A stretch of DNA of 64,000 nucleotides from JAAYJR01 sp964611525 (GTDB taxonomy: Bacteria; Bacteroidota; Bacteroidia; Bacteroidales; Prolixibacteraceae): contig CAZTAL010000053.1 of the NCBI GenBank assembly GCA_964611525.1, forward strand, positions 4,963 through 68,962, written 5' to 3'. This document shows, piece after piece, positions 34,129-41,125 of the stretch. The translations under genes and the position numbers were made by a program. How positions within the stretch are numbered: the stretch's first letter is position 1; each line of letters begins with the position of its first letter. Under the pieces are notes generated by a model. The model ran no database searches and had not been told where the DNA came from. It was given only the letters and a program-made list of their open reading frames with translations.

Positions 34129-36216
34129 TTAATAAAGGCCCCAATATTTTCGCAAAAACCATTCCATGCTTAATAACAATAATATAACAAAAAACAACCA
34201 GCGTAAGTTTAACAATTCATGAATCATACTCTGAAAATATGTTACGGTTTTGAGTTGTTTGCTGTCGGACAATTCCCTGCTAAGCCGTTCTGCCTGTGAC
34301 GGAAGCAGGAAATCGCCACCACTCTGGTTTGCCAATTGGTAGAGCATCCTGTGGTTGGCACGTGTAAGAACATTCTCTATATTTACAGAAGCAACCCTGA
34401 AATTTCCTTCTTCTGTATGAGTTTGGCTTCCAATAGTTGTCATTGCCTGAAAAGAATAGTCGCCGACAGGTAATTTGCCTGCATTAAGCATGAACTCTTC
34501 TCCTGCAACATCAAAAGTAAAATTTAATTCGTCGTCATCCTCATTTTTTATCAATATTGTTACTTCCGTGTTGGTAATTTTTTCAAAGGCCTCGTTATAG
34601 ACTTCTGCTTTCATTACGACATCATCAATTTCATCATAAACCGGTTTATAATTGATCATAAAATTGTCCTCATTTTCACGCAGGGCAAGGAATTGAGTCA
34701 ATTGAACGATCAATTCGCTGAATTCTTTATGCGACTGGTTGAGATAATAGTCATACAGTCGCCATTTCCATATGCCCTCGCCAAAAATGATGCCGGTTTT
34801 TTTTCTGTTAATTATACCTGTGGCGATCAATGGTTTTGATGTTGTTATATTGTTTATTTTCTGGTACATTATAACATTAAATTCCGGTTCGAGGCGGTAA
34901 TTTGCAAACGGAACCTGAAGAGGAGGCCATTTTTGCAATATTTCTGTCAGGCTTTCACTAAGGGTGAAGGTTGCAAAAGAGGGATTTACAACAGCCTGGG
35001 CTTCCTCAGGAGAATTTCCCAGAGGATGTATTTCTAATCCTTCCACAAGAACGTTCATTTGTGGCAGATATGTTTTATCGCCGATAATATAAAGCAGCGG
35101 AACTCTTATATTTTCACCCGCGGCTGTTATATTACCCATAGATTTTCCTGCTGTTGGCAACTGATTTAAAATAACCAGATTGAAATCAGATAAATTTGCC
35201 GGATAAGGTTCTTCTGTAAATACGGATACTTCGAATGATTGTTGCTGTTCTAAGGTGTTTTTTATGGCTCCGATATCCGGATGTACCCCATCGGAAATAA
35301 TCAGAATTTTTTGCTTGCTTTTTAAGACATTTATCACAAATTCAGCAATGTTATTTTTTTTATTTCGTTCATTTTTAAGAATTTCAAGTCTTGCAGTATA
35401 ATGTTTCAATCCCGGTGAGCCTGCTTCGAGAAAAAACTGTTCCGACTGAAAAAAGTCATTGTCAGCCGGTGTTATAACCTTTTCAGCCAGTAATTTTCCC
35501 TGTTGTTCTATAGAAAGCTTTACAGTCTGGCCTTTCAATTTTATAAAACGTGTATTAATTTCCACAGGGAATCTGTTTCCGGCAAAAGAAGTCCGGTTAA
35601 CCTTTATATCATGGATCGATGCATCAGCAATCTCAGTTGTGTCTCCAAGTCCGATGGCATAAACAGGAAATGTAATATCTTCCAACATATTAACAGGATT
35701 CTTACCTTTATTGTATGTCCCGTCACCCGCCAGTATCAAAGCTCCGATATTTTCATTATAATGATTATTTATGACTGTTGATATTAAATTACTGTAATCT
35801 GATCTTTTGTCCGCAAAATCCAGATCATTAAATAATTTGGTTTCTTGTCCGAACACATAATTTACAAGTGTATAATCATTTTCAAGTTCACGGGTGATGT
35901 TTTCTTTAAGTTCATTAATACGGCCGGAAAGAGAAAGTGAGTCACCTGCTGAAACAACAGAAGCAGAGTTATCCCACGCAGTGATAACAAGAGGTTCACG
36001 TATAATTTTTGTCAGGTTCCTGATAAAGGGCGATAACAACATTATGGCTATCAGAATAAAAGAGAGAAAACGTAAAACCATTAAAAGATACATATGGCTT
36101 TTATTCATCTCATAATTTTCCTTATTTTTGAAATAGAGGATGAATACAATTGCCAGTCCGGCTATTATTATTGCCGGCAGGAGAAAAAACCAGTATTTCG
36201 CTTCAAAAGAGATCAA
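34129..36216 (-). CDS. Membrane protein with VWA-like domain
   Basis: A 695-residue protein: two N-terminal membrane helices (about 10-28 and 42-62) and a C-terminal one (about 670-688). The large region between begins LVITAWDNSASV (about 76-87), a D-x-S-x-S MIDAS-type metal site, and contains YAIGLGDTTEIADASI, so a von Willebrand A-like fold is probable. A second alpha/beta segment (KILIISDGVHPDIGAIKN, about 308) recalls the glutamine-amidotransferase-like part of related Bacteroidota proteins. The protein is similar in layout to the BatA/VWA protein at 54145 but lacks the BatA signature. Role unknown; it heads the unit with the two DUF6340-like lipoproteins. Confidence 0.7.
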   Translation of the reverse strand: MISFEAKYWFFLLPAIIIAGLAIVFILYFKNKENYEMNKSHMYLLMVLRFLSFILIAIMLLSPFIRNLTKIIREPLVITAWDNSASVVSAGDSLSLSGRINELKENITRELENDYTLVNYVFGQETKLFNDLDFADKRSDYSNLISTVINNHYNENIGALILAGDGTYNKGKNPVNMLEDITFPVYAIGLGDTTEIADASIHDIKVNRTSFAGNRFPVEINTRFIKLKGQTVKLSIEQQGKLLAEKVITPADNDFFQSEQFFLEAGSPGLKHYTARLEILKNERNKKNNIAEFVINVLKSKQKILIISDGVHPDIGAIKNTLEQQQSFEVSVFTEEPYPANLSDFNLVILNQLPTAGKSMGNITAAGENIRVPLLYIIGDKTYLPQMNVLVEGLEIHPLGNSPEEAQAVVNPSFATFTLSESLTEILQKWPPLQVPFANYRLEPEFNVIMYQKINNITTSKPLIATGIINRKKTGIIFGEGIWKWRLYDYYLNQSHKEFSELIVQLTQFLALRENEDNFMINYKPVYDEIDDVVMKAEVYNEAFEKITNTEVTILIKNEDDDELNFTFDVAGEEFMLNAGKLPVGDYSFQAMTTIGSQTHTEEGNFRVASVNIENVLTRANHRMLYQLANQSGGDFLLPSQAERLSRELSDSKQLKTVTYFQSMIHELLNLRWLFFVILLLLSMEWFLRKYWGLY

Positions 36217-36397
36217 TATAATAATTTTTACCAGTTATAAATATAAGTCCTTTGGAAAAACAACGTTTGTTACACGTAATTTTTGGTTACCCGGACATTA
36301 AACTACGATTGTTAATCATTTTGCGCAAAGATAAATAACTACAAATAAAAAATTGTAAACCTTTTCACAATAAGTTAGAGAATTTAAAAAGAAACTG

Positions 36398-36564
36398 CTT
36401 AGGTTTTGTTGCGAAATAAAGTGAATAAAATAGGCGAAATTATTTTTGTTTTTAACAAAGCAAAATTTTGAGGCATAGCCAAAGCTATGGCGAAAAATTG
36501 CAATGCGGTAAAAAGCAAAAAGAACAAGCCTAAATGTTCAGGTTATTTCGTAACAATGCCTAAG
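36398..36564 (-). mobile_element. MITE-like element, copy 2
   Basis: About 167 bases, the reverse complement of the element at 26679-26846 with roughly ten differences. Ends CTTAGG and CCTAAG, extendable to TGCTTAGG/CCTAAGCA, flank inner terminal repeats of the TTACGAAATAA/TTGCGAAATAA type. No target-site duplication is clear. The element contains a TATTTTTG at 36441-36448 that could act as an outward promoter toward argS. Confidence 0.75.
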
Positions 36565-36590
36565 CATTATCGTTGAACATTAATAATATT

Positions 36591-36620
36591 AAAGCCTTGC
36601 CATCCGGCAGGGCTTTTTTT
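36591..36620 (+). terminator. Rho-independent terminator upstream of argS
   Basis: 11-bp stem (AAAGCCTTGCC with GGCAGGGCTTT, one G-U pair), 4-base loop ATCC, T-run to 36620. No protein gene precedes it on the + strand for over 9 kb apart from the MITE, so it either ends a short RNA or attenuates read-through into argS. No T-box sequence is present. Confidence 0.65.
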
Positions 36621-36740
36621 CGATGTGTACTCTTACAACATGCTTAAAATGTTAACTTTGTTCCCCTGATTGCCGGAATGTATTTTTTTGCAGATTAAAA
36701 ATTTATATAGCCGGCCGGAAACTAGCAACCGGTTATATAT

Positions 36741-36758
36741 GTATTAGATTTCTAATAC
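36741..36758. promoter_or_regulatory. Inverted repeat upstream of argS
   Basis: GTATTAG-ATTT-CTAATAC, a perfect 7-bp inverted repeat 34 bases before the argS start. Could be an operator or a leader hairpin; no regulator is suggested by context. Confidence 0.35.
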
Positions 36759-36792
36759 CAAAGGGAGCAGGTAATTATAAAATTTTAAACAG

Positions 36793-38592
36793 ATGAATAT
36801 TGAAAATATCATTTATTCTGCTGTATCAGATGCGTTAATGGATTTATACGGTGTAGAGGCCGGAAAAACAGAGGTTCAACTGCAAAATACACGTAAGGAT
36901 TTTGAAGGTGATATTACGATTGTTGTTTTCCCGTTTCTGAGATTTTCACGTAAATCACCGGAAAAGACAGCAGAAGAGCTGGGTAATTATCTCTTACTCT
37001 TATCAAAAGTTCGTGAAGTAGAGTCCTTTAACGTTATAAAAGGATTCCTTAACCTGGTTGTAAATGATTCATACTGGATAGAATATCTCTTGAAAGCATA
37101 TAGTGATGATGATTATGGCACAATAAGCACCGGTGAAGATGCAGAGCTGGCAATGGTAGAATATTCATCTCCCAATACTAATAAGCCTCTTCACCTGGGA
37201 CATATCAGGAATAATCTGCTTGGATATTCAATATCTGCTATACTCAGGGCAAATGGTTACAGGGTAGTCAAAACGAATATAGTAAATGACCGCGGCATAC
37301 ATATATGCAAGTCTATGTTAGCCCTTAAGAAGTGGGGAGAGGGCAGAACCCCTGCTGATACCGGCGAAAAAGGCGATCATTTCGTTGGTGATCTTTATGT
37401 TCAGTTTGAGAAGAACTACCGCAGGGAAATTGAGGAACTGAAATCTAAAGGTTATTCTCAGGAGGATGCTGAAAATCAGGCTCCCTTAATAATGGAAGCA
37501 CGTGAATTGTTGAGAAAATGGGAGGCTGGCGACATGGAAACGGTAGAGTTATGGAAAACTATGAATGAATGGGTTTATAAGGGCTTCGATGTTACCTATA
37601 AAAAGCTGGGCGTGGATTTTGATAAGATATATTATGAATCGGAAACTTATCTGGCCGGAAAGGAGGAGGTGCTGAGAGGTGTTGAAAAGGGGATCTTTTA
37701 CAGGAAGGAAGATGGTTCTGTCTGGGCCGACCTGTCCGGTGAGGGCCTTGACAATAAACTTCTTCTTCGCAGTGACGGGACTTCGGTATATATGACACAG
37801 GATATTGGCACGGCTAAAATGCGGTTTAACGATTATCCTATTGATAAAATGATCTATGTTGTGGGCAATGAGCAGAATTACCATTTTCAGGTTCTGGCTG
37901 TCCTGCTCGACATGCTGGGCTTTAAGTGGGGAAGGGATTTGATCCATTTTTCATATGGAATGGTGGAGCTGCCGTCCGGAAAGATGAAATCACGCGAGGG
38001 AAAAGTAGTTGATGCTGATGATCTGATCGAAGAGATGAAAGAAGTTGCCAAAAGAATGTCACAGGAACTGGGGAAATTGGAAATGATGACTCCCGAAGAG
38101 GCTGAGAGAAACTACGAAATAATTGCCATGGGGGCGCTTAAATATTTTATTTTAAAAGTGGACCCTAAAAAAAATATGTTGTTCAATCCTGAAGAATCAA
38201 TTGATTTTAATGGCAATACAGGACCGTTTATACAATATACATATGCACGGATACAGTCGGTATTCAGAAAAGGGGCGGAGAGGGGAATTTATTTAACAAA
38301 AAAATTTGAAACATATCCTAAACTTTCACAAAAGGAAAAAGATATTTTGAAAAGGATCTCCCTATTCCCTGAAATAGTGAGGGAAGCAGGTAATAATTAC
38401 AGTCCGGCCCTGATTGCTAACTATTGCTATGAATTAGTTAAGGAATATAACCAGTTTTACCAGGATCACTCTATTCTCAACGAAAATGAAAATGATAAGC
38501 GTAACCTGCGACTTTTACTTTCGGAAACTACTGCTAAAGTTTTAAAAAAGGGTATGGGACTGCTGGGGATTGAGATGCCTGAGAGGATGTAG
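36793..38592 (+). CDS. argS: Arginyl-tRNA synthetase
   Basis: A 599-residue class I synthetase charging tRNA-Arg. The N-terminal additional domain (1-110) is present. SSPNTNKPLHLGHIRNN at about 125-141 holds the HIGH motif (HLGH, 134-137), the KMSKS counterpart is KMKSREGK near residue 397, and the C-terminal anticodon-binding DALR-type domain runs from about 480. The KMSKS loop has the shortened/altered form often seen in ArgRS. Length is normal. Monocistronic; the sigma-factor operon follows 270 bases later. Confidence 0.97.
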   Translation: MNIENIIYSAVSDALMDLYGVEAGKTEVQLQNTRKDFEGDITIVVFPFLRFSRKSPEKTAEELGNYLLLLSKVREVESFNVIKGFLNLVVNDSYWIEYLLKAYSDDDYGTISTGEDAELAMVEYSSPNTNKPLHLGHIRNNLLGYSISAILRANGYRVVKTNIVNDRGIHICKSMLALKKWGEGRTPADTGEKGDHFVGDLYVQFEKNYRREIEELKSKGYSQEDAENQAPLIMEARELLRKWEAGDMETVELWKTMNEWVYKGFDVTYKKLGVDFDKIYYESETYLAGKEEVLRGVEKGIFYRKEDGSVWADLSGEGLDNKLLLRSDGTSVYMTQDIGTAKMRFNDYPIDKMIYVVGNEQNYHFQVLAVLLDMLGFKWGRDLIHFSYGMVELPSGKMKSREGKVVDADDLIEEMKEVAKRMSQELGKLEMMTPEEAERNYEIIAMGALKYFILKVDPKKNMLFNPEESIDFNGNTGPFIQYTYARIQSVFRKGAERGIYLTKKFETYPKLSQKEKDILKRISLFPEIVREAGNNYSPALIANYCYELVKEYNQFYQDHSILNENENDKRNLRLLLSETTAKVLKKGMGLLGIEMPERM

Positions 38593-38599
38593 GTAAAGA

Positions 38600-38704
38600 G
38601 TGTTGGTTAAAGTTCTCTTCGCTTCGCTCGGGACAAGGCTCCTCGCAATGACAGTGCTTGAGGTGACAGGGGTTTGCTTCGTCGCTACGCTCCTGCCAAT
38701 GACA
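38600..38704. repeat. Composite short repeat, copy 1 (left of the sigma operon)
   Basis: Two modules: CTCGCAATGACAGTGCTTG and TTGCTTCGTCGCTACGCTCC (38674-38693, match extends to 38704). Both recur, in swapped order, at 41036-41124. The second is a motif seen in many bacterial genomes as a dispersed intergenic element. Confidence 0.6.
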
Positions 38705-38818
38705 TTTAATATATTTTCAGTTAATATTTTGTTAGTTTCATAAGCTATTGGCATATAGCTCAATTGATATATTTTTGATATATTGGTCAAAATTTTTTTT
38801 TTGATTTATATAAAACGT

Positions 38819-38856
38819 GGGTTACCTTTTTAAATTTTACCGAATTCTATAATAGA
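38819..38856 (+). promoter_or_regulatory. Shared ECF-type promoter block, copy 1
   Basis: GGGTTACCTTTTT (38819-38831), 19 bases, AATAGA (38851-38856). The same block with identical spacing precedes the GG-peptide gene at 44041-44078. A further match lies between: (C/G)(C/G)GAAT at the same offset, which would be the -10 if GGGTTACC is the -35. Probably recognised by the sigma factor encoded 6 bases downstream, that is, autoregulation (inference). Confidence 0.6.
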
Positions 38857-38861
38857 CAAAC

Positions 38862-39449
38862 ATGAAAAATTACACCGATGAACAGATACTGAAAGGGATA
38901 TTGCGACATGACAATTTAATTTTACAGTACATTTATAAACAATATTATTATAAGATAAACTATTTCGTTAAAAAAAATAGTGGTAATGAAGAAGATGCAA
39001 ATGATATATTTCAGGAAGCGATAATAATAATATATAGAAAAATAAAAGAAAACGATTTGGTTTTCAATTCAAGTTCTTTTGAAGGGTATTTATTTTCAGT
39101 CTGTCGTTTTTTGTGGTTAAAACAATTACAAAAAAGACGGATAGAAAGGGAGAAGATCACTGATACAATTCCGTATCAGGAAGACCTTTACGATGAAAAT
39201 CTTGTGATGTTGGTTGAAAAAAATGAGAAGTATGGTTTATACCAGAAACATTTTGGTACCCTTAGTACAGATTGCCAGAAATTATTGCAATTATTTTTTG
39301 AGAAGGTACCCTTGAAAGAGATTGCCCGTATAATGGGATATAAAGGAGAAAAATATGCAAAAAAGAGGAAGTACAAGTGTAAAGAAATCTTGATTGACAG
39401 AATTAAACGCGATACAGAATTTAAAAAGATAATTGAAGATGACTCCTAA
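38862..39449 (+). CDS. Sigma-70 family (ECF-like) RNA polymerase sigma factor
   Basis: A 195-residue sigma factor. Region 2 lies at about 12-90, with the typical NEEDANDIFQEAIIIIYRKI (about 43-62) and FEGYLFSVCRFLWLKQLQKRR (about 73-93). Region 4 lies at about 125-185, with LSTDCQKLLQLFFEKVPLKEIARIMGY and a basic end (EKYAKKRKYKCKEIL). There is no region 3, as in ECF factors. It directs RNA polymerase to a private promoter set, plausibly the GGGTTACCTTTTT block found before this gene and before the peptide gene. Its stop codon overlaps the start of the membrane protein that follows, the usual arrangement for a sigma and its anti-sigma factor. Confidence 0.93.
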   Translation: MKNYTDEQILKGILRHDNLILQYIYKQYYYKINYFVKKNSGNEEDANDIFQEAIIIIYRKIKENDLVFNSSSFEGYLFSVCRFLWLKQLQKRRIEREKITDTIPYQEDLYDENLVMLVEKNEKYGLYQKHFGTLSTDCQKLLQLFFEKVPLKEIARIMGYKGEKYAKKRKYKCKEILIDRIKRDTEFKKIIEDDS

Positions 39450-40926
39450 AATGAAATTTATTGAATTGATCGATGACTATCTGGATGACAGTCTAAACGG
39501 TCAGAAACGACTTGAATTCGAAGATGAATTAAAACGAAACAGCGAATTAAGAGTTGAAATGGAATTGGAAAAAGAGATTCAGGATGCAATAATTGAAAAA
39601 GATATTCTGAATTTACGTAATGAAATAGATCAAATAATAAAAACCAGGGAAAAGCTGAAAGCAGGGTTTGAGCTTTTTGAAGGTTTTGCCAATATCGAAC
39701 AACTCAATCTGAACATACCTGAAGAGGAATTGCTGGAATTCTACGATTCTCTCCCTAAAGCTCATATTTATCAGCATAACCTCATTTCAAAAGAAATTAT
39801 TCACGAGTTTTATAAGGAACAAATTCTTGCTGAATCTGCGAAAGTTGCAGATGCAGAGGATTTGGATGATCCCGATTTGCCGGATCTTGAACAGGCTTTG
39901 CTGGAGAAGGATATTATGGATCTGCGCAATACTCTTGTAAAAGTTTCGGAATTGGTTAAACTGCCATATTCTTCCGAAGAAATTGAAAAATATAATATGG
40001 GAGAACTTAGTAAAAAAGAGATGGAAAATTTTGAAAAAGAACTTGCCGTCAACAGTTTATTGCGTAGAGAGGTTGAGATATACAGGGAGGTTGGCCATGC
40101 ATTGGAAGAGCTTGACATTTCAAAGCTTAGAATCAGGTTATCCGAGCTGATGAAAACGGAAACTTCATGGAATGTCAGTACACAACAGATCGAAGAGTTT
40201 ATTGACGGAGAGTTGGAAGGCCGTGAACTGGAAGAATTCAGGACTGAATATGAGGTAAATACCGATCTCAGGTCTGAAGTGGCCTTGCGGGCTAACGTCA
40301 ATAAAGCTATTGGCGAGAAAGATATAATTTCGCTCTCTGCAAGACTATGTGAAATCAGGAAGGATATCAGCTCAAAAGGTACAAAATCTATCATTCCCGA
40401 TAATAACGAAAATAAATTCCACTGGTGGAGGGCAGGCGTTGCAGTTGCTGTTATCCTTTTCCTTGCATCGGGATTGTTCCGTAGTGGTTTTGTCTCTGTT
40501 GAAAAAACATACGACCATTATTACCGGTCACCGGAATGGTCGCCACAAAGATCTGTTACAAGCGATTTAGGCTATTTGGATAAAGCAAATACATATTTCT
40601 CCGCAGGAGAATACCTGGAAGCTATAAAACTTTATGATCAGGCAATTAAAGAGAATAGAGAAAATTCTGTTTTTTACTTTTATAAAGGAGCCAGCTTGCA
40701 GAACCTTGAAAAATATGAAAAAGCTATACCTGAATATTCAGTGGTGATAGATAATGGAAATAATTTATTTGTTGAAGAAGCTGAATGGAATAAGAGCCTG
40801 TGTTACCTCAAGCTGAATAAAACCAACCTTGCAAAAGAACAGCTTAAGGCCATAATCAAAAGAGACGGTTACTATGCCCGTGATGCCAAAGCTGTATTAA
40901 GAAGATTGAGATACTCATTAAAATAA
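39439..40926 (+). CDS. Membrane protein with repeated anti-sigma-like segments and TPR tail
   Basis: About 495 residues from ATG 39439 (an in-frame ATG at 39451 just after the sigma stop is an alternative). The N-terminal half contains three clear copies of a ~50-residue helical unit: a (Y/F)xDGxLxGxExxxFExEL start, a NSxLRxEVE centre and an IxEKDIxxLRxxLxxI end, at about 10-65, 185-235 and 250-305. A partial fourth lies at about 95-170. One membrane helix follows (AGVAVAVILFLASGLF, about 333-348), then a TPR domain (about 378-480) that should face the periplasm. No zinc-binding HxxxCxxC is seen. Position, overlap and topology fit an anti-sigma factor that holds the upstream sigma factor at the membrane. 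The repeated unit is unusual. Confidence 0.8.
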   Translation: MTPKMKFIELIDDYLDDSLNGQKRLEFEDELKRNSELRVEMELEKEIQDAIIEKDILNLRNEIDQIIKTREKLKAGFELFEGFANIEQLNLNIPEEELLEFYDSLPKAHIYQHNLISKEIIHEFYKEQILAESAKVADAEDLDDPDLPDLEQALLEKDIMDLRNTLVKVSELVKLPYSSEEIEKYNMGELSKKEMENFEKELAVNSLLRREVEIYREVGHALEELDISKLRIRLSELMKTETSWNVSTQQIEEFIDGELEGRELEEFRTEYEVNTDLRSEVALRANVNKAIGEKDIISLSARLCEIRKDISSKGTKSIIPDNNENKFHWWRAGVAVAVILFLASGLFRSGFVSVEKTYDHYYRSPEWSPQRSVTSDLGYLDKANTYFSAGEYLEAIKLYDQAIKENRENSVFYFYKGASLQNLEKYEKAIPEYSVVIDNGNNLFVEEAEWNKSLCYLKLNKTNLAKEQLKAIIKRDGYYARDAKAVLRRLRYSLK

Positions 40927-41035
40927 ATTAATTATTTAAACTTGAAATTACACATTCAAAAAAATTGATGGTTTAAATTTGACACTACACATTCTTAACA
41001 TGTTCTTTTTTATGTTGTGATCGATTGCTTGGAGA

Positions 41036-41124
41036 TTGCTTCGTCGCTACGCTCCTGCCAATGTCATAATCAACTCATTATGCCCAAAAAATTTGGGTGG
41101 GTTCTCGCGATGACAGTGCTTGCG
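41036..41124. repeat. Composite short repeat, copy 2 (right of the sigma operon)
   Basis: TTGCTTCGTCGCTACGCTCC at 41036-41055 (match extends to 41066) and CTCGCGATGACAGTGCTTG from about 41104, the same two modules as at 38600-38704 but in reversed order. It lies in the convergent spacer between the anti-sigma-like and CHAT genes. Confidence 0.6.
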
Positions 41125-41125
41125 A

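Larger units (their letters stand above)
36217..36792. other. 576-base divergent spacer upstream of argS
   Basis: Holds the second MITE-like element (36398-36564), a strong terminator (36591-36620) and a small perfect inverted repeat (36741-36758). No frame of interest. Confidence 0.6.

Noticed and set aside
36591..36792. T-box leader of argS
   Set aside because: A terminator is present upstream of a synthetase gene, but there is no T-box consensus or specifier stem, and T-boxes are not typical of Bacteroidota.
39810..40394. 194-codon reverse frame opposite the anti-sigma-like gene
   Set aside because: Ser-rich antisense shadow of the Glu-rich coding strand.
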